Shown piece by piece: positions 49,522-58,254 of a stretch of 64,000 nucleotides of DNA. The notes beneath the pieces were generated by a model. The model was not told the origin of the DNA. It saw only the letters and a program-made list of their open reading frames with translations, and did not search any database. The translations under genes and the position numbers were made by a program. The stretch spans positions 1 through 64,000 of the forward strand of contig NZ_AULM01000003.1 in assembly GCF_000422285.1 (NCBI RefSeq), written 5' to 3'. The DNA is from Desulfatiglans anilini DSM 4660 (GTDB lineage: Bacteria; Desulfobacterota; DSM-4660; Desulfatiglandales; Desulfatiglandaceae). Every line of letters begins with the position of its first letter. Position 1 is the first letter of the stretch.

Positions 49522-50595
49522 ATGAAACCATCTTTTCTACCACGGCTCATCAATCCGCCGACGGAGGACCCGGGGCTCTTCGTTCCCTTCCGTTTCAAGC
49601 GAAGAGCCCTTCTTTTCGACCTTGGCGATCTCGGACGCCTCTCGCCCCGCGACCTCCTCAAGGTGAGTCATGTCTTCGTCAGCCATGCCCATGTCGACCA
49701 CTTCATCGGATTCGACGCGCTTCTCCGCGTCCTGCTCGGCCGTGAAAAGACCCTGCACCTCTATGGGCCCCCGGATTTCAGCCGCCATGTCGCCGGCAAA
49801 CTGGCGGGCTACCATTGGAACCTGATCCACACCTACCCGCACGTCCTCGCCTTCGAGGTCCACGAGATCCACCCCGGCGAAATGCGCACCACCAGCTTCT
49901 CCTCCCGGAACGCCTTCCGCGTGTCCGGCCCGCAGCAGACCACAGCCGCAGGCGGCGCGATCCTCGTGGAGCCCGGGTTCACGGTCTCCGCCGCTGTCCT
50001 CGACCACAGGATCCCGTGTCTCGCCTTTGCGATGGAAGAGCGGTTGAAGGTGCAGATCATCAAGGAAGGCGTCGAGGCGCTGGGGCTCCCGGTTGGCCCC
50101 TGGCTCACCCGGTTCAAGGCAAGGATTCAGGAGCGCCCGGACCCGGGCGAACCCTTTCGGGTCACGTGGAAAACTCAGCAGGGGGGAAGCGGAGAAAAGA
50201 TCTTTCCGATCGGGGAGCTGTCCCAAAAAATTGCACGGACCGGGCGGGGAATGAAGATCGCCTATGTGACGGATGCGGCAGGCTCCTCAGAGAACGCCTC
50301 CCGCATCACCGCGCTGGCAGCCGATGCCGACATCCTCTTCATCGAAGGGGCCTTTCTCTACGAGGACCTTTCCGTCGCCCGCAAGACGTTCCACCTGACT
50401 GCGCGGGAGGCCGGGGCCCTGGCGAGGAAGGCCGGGGCAAAAAGCCTCCAGCTTTTTCACTTCTCCCACCGCTACACCGGGCGCGAAACCGAGCTGCCCG
50501 ACGAAGCCCTGGCCGCCTTCAACGATGACCGGCCCTTACGCAACGGGAAGGCTCAGAACGCAAAAGGACCCGCAGGGACCTCCGTCACTCGATGA
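49522..50595 (+). CDS. Ribonuclease Z-like metallo-beta-lactamase-fold protein
   Basis: A 357-residue protein. The metal site motif HAHVDH (about residues 55-60), the DHRIPCLAF segment and the C-terminal HLTAREAGALARKAG...FHFSHRYTG are typical of RNase Z/ElaC, which cuts the 3' trailer of tRNA precursors lacking CCA. The first 40 residues (FVPFRFKRRALLFDLGDLG) differ from canonical RNase Z starts. The 3' end overlaps the convergent exporter gene by 11 bp. RNase Z activity is likely but not certain. Confidence 0.82.
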   Translation: MKPSFLPRLINPPTEDPGLFVPFRFKRRALLFDLGDLGRLSPRDLLKVSHVFVSHAHVDHFIGFDALLRVLLGREKTLHLYGPPDFSRHVAGKLAGYHWNLIHTYPHVLAFEVHEIHPGEMRTTSFSSRNAFRVSGPQQTTAAGGAILVEPGFTVSAAVLDHRIPCLAFAMEERLKVQIIKEGVEALGLPVGPWLTRFKARIQERPDPGEPFRVTWKTQQGGSGEKIFPIGELSQKIARTGRGMKIAYVTDAAGSSENASRITALAADADILFIEGAFLYEDLSVARKTFHLTAREAGALARKAGAKSLQLFHFSHRYTGRETELPDEALAAFNDDRPLRNGKAQNAKGPAGTSVTR

Positions 50596-52405
50596 ACTGC
50601 ATGTCGTGGAGCTGGCTGAAACGGCCTTTCCGGGCCATGAGGTCCTCCCGCGTGCCGGACTCGATGATCCGCCCGCCCTCCATGACGTAGATCCGGTCCG
50701 CCTTCCGGATGGTGCTCAAACGGTGGGCCACGACGAGGATCGTCCGCGTCCCCCGCAGGTTGTCGATCGCCTGCTGCACCATCCGCTCGCTCTCCGCGTC
50801 CAGCGCCGAGGCCGCCTCGTCCAGAATCAGAATGGCGGGATCGACCATGATCGCGCGGGCAATCGCGATGCGCTGCCGCTGGCCGCCGGAAAGCAGGGTG
50901 CCCCGGTCGCCGATGACCGTCTCGTACCCTTTCGGCTGCGCCATGATGAACTCGTGCGCATTGGCATCCCTGGCCGCCGCGATCATCGCCTCCTCCGGTG
51001 CATCCGGACGGCCGAAGCGGATGTTGTTGGCGATGGTGTCGTGGAAAAGCAGCGTTTCCTGGTTGACAATTCCGATCTGCCGGCGGAGCGATTCGAGTGT
51101 CACCTCGCGGATATCCCAGCCGTCGATGGTGATGCGCCCCCCGGAGACATCGTAGAACCGCGGGACCAGATCGAGAAGCGTGCTCTTGCCGGCGCCCGTC
51201 GACCCCACGAAGGCCACCATCTCCCCGGCCCTGACCTCGAAGCTGAGGTCCTTCAGGATCATCTCCCCCGGATCGTAGCCGAACCGGACCTCCTCGAATC
51301 GGATGGCCTCGCCGTGCCGTGGGAGTTCCCGCGCCCCGGGCCGGTCCTGGATCTCGGGAACGGTCTCGAGGATCGTGAAGACGCGCGCCGTCGCCCCCTG
51401 CAGGGTCCGGAGGTTGTTGCTGACCAGGGCCAGACGCTTCACCGGGCTGTAGACCCGGGAAAAGGCATAGACCATGGACATCAACTCGCCGAGGGAGTGG
51501 TCGAAGTAGATCTTGCCCGCGATCAGAACCCCGGGCAGAATCAGGAAGACCACCGAATCCATCATTGGACCGAGCCCGAGGTGCCAGCGGTTCCATCGCA
51601 TCACCTTGCGGTAAAGCTCTTCGGCTTGGCGTCGGAACTTGCCGGTCTCATCCCCCCCTCTGAAGAACCCCTGGATCACCTTCATGCATCCGAGGCTTTC
51701 CTGGTAGACGGCGGTCACCTCGGCGGTGGCGTCCTGGACCCGGCCGGAGTGCTTCTTGACCTTGCGGCCGAACATCCGGACCAGGCCGACGATCACGGGC
51801 CCCACAAAGAAGACCAGGAGCGTCAGCTTGTAGTTCATAAAGAAGAGATACCCGAGGAAGACCAGGGCCGTGATGGGGTGCTCGATCAGACCGAGAAGGA
51901 TGTCCGAGACCAGTTGCTGCATAACCGTGAGATCGGCGGTCGAGCGCGCGATCAACTCCCCGGATTTCCGTTTGTTGTAGAAGCTCAGAGGCAGGCTGAC
52001 GAACTTTTCGAAAAGGTCGATCCGGAGGGAGCGCACCGCCCGGTTCGAGAAGGCGGCGGCGGCCAATCCGCTCAAGTAGGTGGTGATGGACTTGAAAAAG
52101 ACGGCCGCGAACGCGACCAGGGTCAAAATCACCAGGAGGTGATTGGGCGAGACGCCGTCGACGATGACCTTTTCGGTCTTCCGCCAGCCGGTCCAGGACC
52201 CGCCCTCGAAGCTGATCCAGGGGATCTTCCACGAGACCGGATCGGTTCCGCTCTTCATCCCTTCGTCGACGAACGGCTGAAGGAGATAGGCCGGCACGAT
52301 CACAAACACCGCCGAGACCGCCGTCAGGAGCAGGGCGCACACAACAAGCCCCCTGTGCCGGCGCACGTACCCGGCAATCTCCTTGCCCAAAATAAAATTC
52401 AGCAT
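50585..52405 (-). CDS. msbA: MsbA-like ABC exporter
   Basis: A 606-residue half-transporter with six membrane segments followed by an ABC domain: Walker A GSTGAGKST, ABC signature LSGGQRQRIAIARA, Walker B ILILDEAAS and H-loop VAHRLST. MsbA-type exporters flip lipid A core across the inner membrane; a peptide or lipid exporter cannot be excluded. The ATG at 52405 (MLNFILGKEIAGYVRRH) is chosen because AAAAGG lies 5 bp before it; the frame is open to 52552 but the added residues are not family-like. Confidence 0.87.
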   Translation of the reverse strand: MLNFILGKEIAGYVRRHRGLVVCALLLTAVSAVFVIVPAYLLQPFVDEGMKSGTDPVSWKIPWISFEGGSWTGWRKTEKVIVDGVSPNHLLVILTLVAFAAVFFKSITTYLSGLAAAAFSNRAVRSLRIDLFEKFVSLPLSFYNKRKSGELIARSTADLTVMQQLVSDILLGLIEHPITALVFLGYLFFMNYKLTLLVFFVGPVIVGLVRMFGRKVKKHSGRVQDATAEVTAVYQESLGCMKVIQGFFRGGDETGKFRRQAEELYRKVMRWNRWHLGLGPMMDSVVFLILPGVLIAGKIYFDHSLGELMSMVYAFSRVYSPVKRLALVSNNLRTLQGATARVFTILETVPEIQDRPGARELPRHGEAIRFEEVRFGYDPGEMILKDLSFEVRAGEMVAFVGSTGAGKSTLLDLVPRFYDVSGGRITIDGWDIREVTLESLRRQIGIVNQETLLFHDTIANNIRFGRPDAPEEAMIAAARDANAHEFIMAQPKGYETVIGDRGTLLSGGQRQRIAIARAIMVDPAILILDEAASALDAESERMVQQAIDNLRGTRTILVVAHRLSTIRKADRIYVMEGGRIIESGTREDLMARKGRFSQLHDMQFIE

Positions 52406-52667
52406 GGTACCTTTTAATGTTCGTCCGGCCGCTGCTCTTGCCGCTTCCACCTGGAACCGCTCTCTTCCGGACCCGTGGCGCCGCCGCTCCTTGCCCTGCA
52501 GGCCCAAACCTGACGGAAGCGCATTGCGCGTCCCCCACAAAGGCTTGGACACCCGGCTTCCTCAGGGATCTGCACCCCGCACCGATCCGGAAAGCTGACC
52601 CCTGAGAGCCGTCGCACGATTCGACAGGATCGCGCGTGTGCCGGCGGCATTTCCTGGACGCGCTGCG

Positions 52668-53819
52668 TCACAGGGCGCCGATCAGCCTCGCGATGACGAT
52701 CCGCTGAACCTCCGAGGTCCCCTCCCCGATCTCGAGGAGCTTCTGATCCCGATAAAAGCGCTCGATATCGTACTCCTTCATCAGCCCGTAGCCCCCATGC
52801 AGCTGCACGGCATGGTTGGCGGCCCGGTACATGACCTCGGAGCAGTAAAGCTTTGCCATCGCCGCCACCTTCGAGAATGGCTGATTGTTGTCTCTAAGCC
52901 AGCAGGCCTTGTAGAGCAGGAGCCGAGCGCACTCGATCTCCAGGGCCATATCCGCCAGCTTGAAGGAATTGACCTGGAAATTGGCGATCGGTTTGCCGAA
53001 CTGAACCCTTTCTTTGCTGTATTTCAGGGCCATCTCGAAACAGCCCTGCGCCCCCCCGAGCCCCATCGCCCCGATGGAAAGCCTCCCACCGTCAAGGGTC
53101 TGCATCATCTGATAGAAGCCGTGGCCGCGCGGTCCCAGGCGATTCTCCTCAGGGACCCGGCAGTCGTCGAAATAGAGCTCGCTCGTGTTGGAGGCGCGCC
53201 ACATGAGCTTCCCATGCATCTCGCGGGTCTCGTAGCCCGGGGTTCCCTGCTCCACCAGGATGCAGGAGAGTTCGGGCCGGCCGTCTTCCCGGGTGCCGGT
53301 GCGGCAGAGGACCGTAGCGCCGGCGCTGATGCGGGTCGACGCATTGGTGATGAAGATCTTGCTGCCGTTGATGACCCACGAGTCGCCGTCGAGCACCGCG
53401 TTGGTCCGAGAGTTGCTCGCATCCGAACCGGCATTCGGCTCCGTCAGCCCGAAGCCCCACAGGGCCTCGCCCGAGCAGAGCCGGGGGAGGTGTTTCCGCT
53501 TCTGCTCCTCGCTGCCGAAGTAATAGAGCGGCCCGATCCCGAGCGAATTCCCGGCTGCCACGGTGGCCGCATGGGAGCCGTCGACACGCGCCATCTCTTC
53601 GGTGGCGATGATATAGGAGAGGTAATCCATGCCCTGGCCGCCGTACTCTTCCGCGACGAACATCCCGAAGAGCCCGATCTCGGCCATCTTGGACATGGTC
53701 TCGTAGGAGAACTCCTCCCTTTCGTCCAGTTCCCTCGCTACCGGCTTGATCTCCTTTTCGGCAAAATCCCTGACAGACTTGCGCAGGATCTCCTGATCCA
53801 TGGAAAGACTGAAATCCAT
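52668..53819 (-). CDS. Acyl-CoA dehydrogenase
   Basis: An FAD enzyme of 383 residues. It has the N-terminal helical part, the FGLTEPNAGSDASN middle motif, WRASNTSELYFDDCRVP, and the C-terminal YRDQKLLEIGEGTSEVQR with the glutamate of EGTSE as predicted catalytic base, as in short-chain types. The ATG at 53819 has GGAGGG about 5 bp upstream. It may oxidise an aromatic or branched acyl-CoA given the thiolase/DUF35 pair next door, but specificity is not visible. No electron-transfer flavoprotein genes are present. Confidence 0.93.
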   Translation of the reverse strand: MDFSLSMDQEILRKSVRDFAEKEIKPVARELDEREEFSYETMSKMAEIGLFGMFVAEEYGGQGMDYLSYIIATEEMARVDGSHAATVAAGNSLGIGPLYYFGSEEQKRKHLPRLCSGEALWGFGLTEPNAGSDASNSRTNAVLDGDSWVINGSKIFITNASTRISAGATVLCRTGTREDGRPELSCILVEQGTPGYETREMHGKLMWRASNTSELYFDDCRVPEENRLGPRGHGFYQMMQTLDGGRLSIGAMGLGGAQGCFEMALKYSKERVQFGKPIANFQVNSFKLADMALEIECARLLLYKACWLRDNNQPFSKVAAMAKLYCSEVMYRAANHAVQLHGGYGLMKEYDIERFYRDQKLLEIGEGTSEVQRIVIARLIGAL

Positions 53820-53999
53820 AAGCCCTCCTTCCAGTCATTGGGGTCATTCCGGAGGGACGACCACCCGTTGTCGCCAATCAACACAGGGCATCGCGGGAGT
53901 TGGACGGTCTTCCCCCGCAGCAGCGCCCGGCCTTCCAGCCTGCGGATTCAAACGACCTGTCTACCATGTCAGCCTCAGAAGGGGACTGATTCTGGGCAT

Positions 54000-54029
54000 C
54001 ATATAGACATAGCTATTCATGGTTGTCAA
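54000..54029 (-). promoter_or_regulatory. Possible promoter of the acyl-CoA dehydrogenase
   Basis: On the minus strand a perfect TTGACA (54024-54029) and TATATG (54000-54005) are 18 bp apart, about 180 bp upstream of the start. The inverted pair GACATAG/CTATGTC has one half inside the spacer. Confidence 0.45.
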
Positions 54030-54208
54030 TGAGAAAAAAGATTACGTTAAACTATGTCAAAACATATTTAAAGAAATTCCCTTTGTTCCCTTAGCCCTCT
54101 GTTGTAAAAACCACCAAATATTGTAAAACAAATCCTGCTCCAACCGGAAAATGACATGGCCACCCAGAATATTGTTCTTTCATAACCGGTTCGACCTGAT
54201 GAATTCCC

Positions 54209-54238
54209 TTGACAACTCCCTCCTTTCTTCAGTATATC
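54209..54238 (+). promoter_or_regulatory. Promoter of the XRE-cupin regulator
   Basis: A perfect TTGACA (54209-54214) and TATATC (54233-54238) with an 18-bp spacer, about 50 bp upstream of the start. Confidence 0.6.
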
Positions 54239-54290
54239 AAATATTAGGTATTTTAAAAAATATTTTCGCCCCTGGGACGGGAAGCACCCT

Positions 54291-54833
54291 ATGAACCTTG
54301 GCACCCTGATCCGCCGCCATCGAAAAGAGCAGAAGCTGACCCTCAAGGCCTTGGCCCACAAAGCCGGCATCTCCGAGGGGTTTCTGAGCCAGGTCGAAAA
54401 CAGCGTGCACTCCCCCTCCGTCGATACACTCGTCAGCCTGTGCCGGGCGTTGGGGGTCAACGCCGGCGATCTGTTGAACCAGGTGGAAGAGCAGGAAAGG
54501 CTGACCGTCATTCGCAAGGACCAGTGGGACGAACAAGAACTCCCGCACAGTGGCTTCGTCACGAGGCGCTTTTTCGCGCCGGAAAACCGCACCGTCATCG
54601 ACTGCGCCGTCCTGATTCTCGACCCCAAGGCCTCCATTCCGGCAAGGAAAAACATCCGCAACGGACAGGAGGTCCTCTGCATTCTGAAAGGGTCGCTGGA
54701 ACTCTTGCATGGAGACCAAACCCTTCAGCTCCACGAAGGGGACTCCGTTCAATTCTGGACGGACAGCGGCAGCCAGCGCATCGCCAACACCAGCGGCGCC
54801 GCTGCCGTCGCCCTGTGGGTAGGGACAATTTAA
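54291..54833 (+). CDS. XRE-family transcriptional regulator with cupin domain
   Basis: A 180-residue protein. The helix-turn-helix (about residues 8-62) has LTLKALAHKAGISEGFLSQVE and SVDTLVSLCRALGV, followed by a C-terminal cupin (about 105-178) that resembles small-ligand sensor domains. Regulators of this type (SutR/PuuR-like) control neighbouring catabolic genes. It diverges from the acyl-CoA dehydrogenase and lies before the thiolase-fold/DUF35 genes, so these are its likely targets. The stop codon TAA at 54831 adjoins repeat copy G directly. Confidence 0.88.
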   Translation: MNLGTLIRRHRKEQKLTLKALAHKAGISEGFLSQVENSVHSPSVDTLVSLCRALGVNAGDLLNQVEEQERLTVIRKDQWDEQELPHSGFVTRRFFAPENRTVIDCAVLILDPKASIPARKNIRNGQEVLCILKGSLELLHGDQTLQLHEGDSVQFWTDSGSQRIANTSGAAAVALWVGTI

Positions 54834-55153
54834 TGCATCTGGAAATGGTTTTTTCGGCCCACCTCGGCGTCAATCTTCACGTCTGCTTGTGCGGCAGCCT
54901 ACAGGCCGCCTCCGCGCAAACGCCAGATCGCCTTGATATTGCCGGGTTGGAAACTGGGTTCTGCCGGAAAGGAAGTCCTTCCCGGATGGGGACGATCCGA
55001 TTCGCAGAAGTGGGAATGAGCACCGGAAGGGTGCGAGGAAACTGGGACCCGCCGCGAAGTGGTGGGATTGAGCACCGGAAGGGCATGAAGAAAAGATCCT
55101 TATTTCCGGATTGGAAGCTGCGTTGTACCGGAAGATCATCTCCGGATGGATAT
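54834..55153 (+). repeat. Interspersed palindromic element, copy G (longest, two modules)
   Basis: The left end (GCATCTGGAAATGG) is decayed and the right end ATCTCCGGATGGATAT recognisable. The core GCGGCAGCCTACAGGCCGCC and CGCAAACGCC is intact. Two modules (about 55008-55100) show CACCG-GAA-GGGTG-type hairpins and a CCGC..GTGG hairpin. Extra inner end-like sequences (TTGGAAACTGGGTT) suggest a composite history. It fills the gap between the regulator and the thiolase-fold gene. Confidence 0.8.
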
Positions 55154-55276
55154 CAGGGAACAAGGGGAAGGGGAAAAGTCTGCCTGCCCGCTTGCTTGTG
55201 AAAACGTTCTTTTATTGGACTGCACGCGGCCCGATGAGAGCGCCGCCGTGCCTTGGGAGAGAAAGGAGGACGGAAC

Positions 55277-56713
55277 TTGATTACCTTCAGCGACAGACAA
55301 TTGAAGACACCGAAGCTTATGAGGCCCGTTTACCTCGTCACCGCCGGGCAGTCGAAATTCGACCGCGCCATCCCCGAAAAGCGGACCGAAGAGCTCTGTA
55401 TCGACGCCTTGGCGATGGCCGCCCGCCTCATCGACAAGACCCCGGCCGAGCTGAAACGCTACATTCACAGCTGCTACTACGGCCATTTTGCGGACCACTT
55501 CGGCGACCAGCTCCTCGGCGAGGCCGTCATCCATGACCGCCTCGGCCTGGACCCGCTCGGCAACATCGGCATCAAGACCGGCGGCGCCACCGGCGGGTCG
55601 ACCCTCTGGGAGGCGGTGAAGGCCGTCGCCTCCGGGTATTCGGACTGCGTGCTCGCCATGGGCTGGGAGCGCATGGACGAGGTCCCGACGGATGAAGGGA
55701 ACCACCTGATCTCCTGCGCCGCCGACAAGGACTGGGAAACGCCGCTGGGTCACATCTACACCGGTTATTACGCCGTCATGGCCCAGAAGTACTGGCAGGT
55801 CTTCGGCCGCGAGGAGGAGTCCTTCCGCCGCACGCTGGCGGAGATCTCCGTCAAGCACCACGGCTACGCCCGGTTCAATCCGTTCGCCCAGGCGCCGATG
55901 AAGATCACCGTCGAGGACGTCCTCAAGTCCCCCGTGGTAGCCTACCCGCTGCGGGCCTTGGACTGCTGCCTCATGAGCGTCGGGGCCGCCTGCGCCATCA
56001 TCTGCGACGAGGACACCGCCATGGAGCTGACGAAGGGCACCAAGAACAAGCCCCTCCGGATCTGGGTCGCCGCCGGGAGCCACACCCTGCGGCCCGCCTG
56101 CCGGCGCCACATGGAGATCCCGCTCCTCCCGCACGAGAAGGCCGACCAGTATGCCGACCTCGGCGAACGGTTCCCCGGCGGAGAGCGCTATCCGGGCTTC
56201 ACCGGCTTTTTGGGCGCCCGCATGTGCACCTACTACGGCTACAGGATGGCCGGCATCCACAACCCCATGGATGACCTGGACGTGATCGAGCTTCACGACG
56301 CCTTCACCATCAGCGATGTCCAATCCTACGAAGACGTTGGCCTCCGGCCTTACGGCGAGGGGCGCGACTACGTGGAATCGGGCGACTGCTACCACACCAA
56401 CCCCCACACCGGCAAGCCCGGCCGTCTGCCATCGAACCTCTCCGGCGGCCTGATCGGCTGCATGCACGCGGTGGGTGCCACCGGCATCATGCAGACCTTC
56501 GAGATCGCGCTGCATCTCTGGAACCGCTGGGCGGAGCTCCACGGCGATCCGGACATCTGGAAGGCCTTCAACCGCAAGAAGCCCGATGACTGGCAGGATC
56601 TCCAGGTGAAGGGCGCCAAGCGCGGCATGGCCATCAGCCACGCCGGGGTCGGTTCGCATGTCACCGCCACCATCCTGATGGACCCGGACCATCTCCTGAA
56701 ACCCGATGCCTGA
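55277..56713 (+). CDS. Thiolase-fold protein (SCP2-thiolase-like), nucleophilic Cys replaced
   Basis: The 478-residue protein has the thiolase fold: GWERMDE after the active-site helix, the LRALDCCLMSVGAACAI segment, HDAFTISDV and GGLIGCMHAVGATG with the catalytic His of the GHP loop. At the nucleophile position the family has ACATGSAAL, and here it reads GGATGGSTL, so the Cys is Gly103 and the normal acyl-transfer chemistry is unlikely. The start is TTG at 55277, with AAAGGAGG 7 bp upstream. The next gene encodes a DUF35 partner. Similar pairs are BbsA/BbsB and Ltp2/ChsH2; in the latter the thiolase-fold protein is an aldolase without the Cys. Confidence 0.85.
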   Translation: MITFSDRQLKTPKLMRPVYLVTAGQSKFDRAIPEKRTEELCIDALAMAARLIDKTPAELKRYIHSCYYGHFADHFGDQLLGEAVIHDRLGLDPLGNIGIKTGGATGGSTLWEAVKAVASGYSDCVLAMGWERMDEVPTDEGNHLISCAADKDWETPLGHIYTGYYAVMAQKYWQVFGREEESFRRTLAEISVKHHGYARFNPFAQAPMKITVEDVLKSPVVAYPLRALDCCLMSVGAACAIICDEDTAMELTKGTKNKPLRIWVAAGSHTLRPACRRHMEIPLLPHEKADQYADLGERFPGGERYPGFTGFLGARMCTYYGYRMAGIHNPMDDLDVIELHDAFTISDVQSYEDVGLRPYGEGRDYVESGDCYHTNPHTGKPGRLPSNLSGGLIGCMHAVGATGIMQTFEIALHLWNRWAELHGDPDIWKAFNRKKPDDWQDLQVKGAKRGMAISHAGVGSHVTATILMDPDHLLKPDA

Positions 56714-56735
56714 TGAATGAGAGGAGGACACCTCG

Positions 56736-57329
56736 ATGAGCATATTTGGAACCGTCGTTGTCAAAAGGGGGCAATACAAGATCAAGGGGGACTTCCACAC
56801 CATCACCCCCAACATGCCGATCCGCAGCGAGGACGAGAAGTGGCATCTCGTCGGCGTCACGAACCCGAGATGCATGACCTATATCCACACCTACGGCGGC
56901 GAGGCCGTCTTTTTCGAAAACCTGTCCAAAGGCAGGATCCACGGCAGCCGCTGCGACAACCCGGACTGCGAGTTCCCGGGCACCGTCTACCTGCCGTTCC
57001 GGATCCACTGCCCGGACTGTCTGCAGCGCAGCACGGTCGTGGATCTGACCGAAGTCTGCAAGACGACCGCCACCATCCACACCTTCATGGTCTGCGAGCG
57101 GTCCGGGGCCTTCAACACCCTCGACAAGCCGATCAAGTTCATCAACGTCGAGTTCGAGGGCGTCTCGACGATCCTCATGAGCTACCTTTCGGTCGGCGAC
57201 CCGAAGATCGGCATGCGCGTCGTCCCGATCTTCCAGACCCTGGAGCCGACTTACACCATCACGGACCTGTCCTGGGTCCCGGAAGGCACCCCTTCCTCCA
57301 AGCTGCCTAAGGGATTCACCTTCGGCTAA
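56736..57329 (+). CDS. DUF35 (zinc-ribbon and OB-fold) partner protein
   Basis: A 197-residue protein. A zinc-ribbon has CDNPDC and CPDC (about residues 72-96), followed by an OB-fold (about 100-180). DUF35 proteins bind thiolase-fold enzymes and bring in acyl-CoA; in archaea they bridge thiolase and HMG-CoA synthase, and in Ltp2/ChsH2 and BbsA/BbsB they form complexes with thiolase-like proteins. The spacing to the thiolase-fold gene is 22 bp, so they form one operon. It is longer than the usual 130-150 residues because of an N-terminal extension. Confidence 0.82.
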   Translation: MSIFGTVVVKRGQYKIKGDFHTITPNMPIRSEDEKWHLVGVTNPRCMTYIHTYGGEAVFFENLSKGRIHGSRCDNPDCEFPGTVYLPFRIHCPDCLQRSTVVDLTEVCKTTATIHTFMVCERSGAFNTLDKPIKFINVEFEGVSTILMSYLSVGDPKIGMRVVPIFQTLEPTYTITDLSWVPEGTPSSKLPKGFTFG

Positions 57330-57337
57330 CCTCTATC

Positions 57338-57370
57338 GACGGGATGGAGCTGAAAACAGCCCATCCCGTC
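57338..57370. terminator. Strong hairpin between convergent operons
   Basis: GACGGGATGG pairs with CCATCCCGTC, and the inner GCTG pairs with CAGC around AAAA: 14 base pairs in total with a one-base bulge. It lies 9 bp after the DUF35 stop codon and faces the minus-strand glycan operon. No T-tract follows. Confidence 0.5.
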
Positions 57371-57434
57371 CCGCACAAGCAAACGGGCCCGTCGACATTA
57401 GGAAGGGCAATATGGACCGTTCTCGTATGGGACG

Positions 57435-58238
57435 CTACCGTTTGATCACCCGCCGCATTCCATACTTCGATAGAGAAACGATCCAAAAAAACGGAAGGGC
57501 CGGAAGCGGAAGACGCCCTGAGCGGTAAAGCTTGAGATACACCTCGAGCTCTCCGGCTTCCATTTCGTCAAGATCCCCGCTGACGCCTCCTCCGCCATAA
57601 AGCGCCTTGAAATAGAAGGCCAGAGGCAGATCGAGCAGCCATGCCTCCTGACCGCCCAGAATCATCTCCAGCCAAAGCAAATAGTCCTCGCCCTTACGCA
57701 TCCGAGGATCGAAGCGATGCGGAATCCCTCGGAGCACCATGGCCGACCGCATGTGAATACGGTTCGACAGAAGCATCTTCAAAGGACGAAGCCGAAAAGA
57801 CATCCATTTCCCGGGCAGCGGCTCTTCAGAAGCGGCATCGCTGATGCCGGTCCGAACCCTGACAGTACGGTGCCCCGTGACGGCGACCGAAGGCCGGGCG
57901 GCCATCCACTCATATTGAATCTCGAGTTTGCGGGCATGCCAGGCATCATCGGCATCCAGAAAGGCGACATATCTTCCGCCGGCGGCATCCCAGCCGACAT
58001 TGCGTGCTACCGACTGGCCCTGATTCGATGCCAGATGAAGGACGCGCAGCATGCCAGTCATTCCGGGGGCTGCAGCCAACCGGTCGAGGACCGTTCCCGT
58101 GCCGTCCGTGCTCCCGTCGTCGACCAGAATGATCTCGGCCGGGGGCGCACTCTGCCTGAGAACCGACTCGACAGCCCGCACAATGGTGCCACCGCAGTTA
58201 TAACAGGGAATGACCACCGATACCGGCAAGCGCTTCAC
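57435..58238 (-). CDS. Family 2 glycosyltransferase
   Basis: A 267-residue GT-A enzyme with SVVIPCYNCGGTIVRAVESVLRQ-type start, DDGSTDGTG and DADDAWH, and a C-terminal region predicted to contain a membrane-proximal helix. It is the last gene of the minus-strand glycan operon; the preceding gene ends 16 bp upstream. Substrate unknown. Confidence 0.85.
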   Translation of the reverse strand: MKRLPVSVVIPCYNCGGTIVRAVESVLRQSAPPAEIILVDDGSTDGTGTVLDRLAAAPGMTGMLRVLHLASNQGQSVARNVGWDAAGGRYVAFLDADDAWHARKLEIQYEWMAARPSVAVTGHRTVRVRTGISDAASEEPLPGKWMSFRLRPLKMLLSNRIHMRSAMVLRGIPHRFDPRMRKGEDYLLWLEMILGGQEAWLLDLPLAFYFKALYGGGGVSGDLDEMEAGELEVYLKLYRSGRLPLPALPFFWIVSLSKYGMRRVIKR

Positions 58239-58254
58239 AAACCTGCCCCCCTCC

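Larger units (their letters stand above)
53820..54290. other. AT-rich divergent control region
   Basis: 470 bp between the acyl-CoA dehydrogenase and the XRE-cupin regulator, which are divergent. It contains promoter-like sequences for both and an inverted pair GACATAG/CTATGTC at 54006-54012 and 54052-54058. Confidence 0.6.

Noticed and set aside
50525-52417. 630-residue plus-strand frame opposite the MsbA-like gene
   Set aside because: Antisense shadow; the MsbA frame has clear motifs.
55136-56875. 579-residue minus-strand frame opposite the thiolase-fold gene
   Set aside because: Antisense shadow with Gly/Val/Asp-rich low-complexity sequence.
57369-57390. Short match CCGCACAAGCAAACG to the repeat core
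   Set aside because: Only about 15 bp and no ends; could be chance or a tiny remnant.
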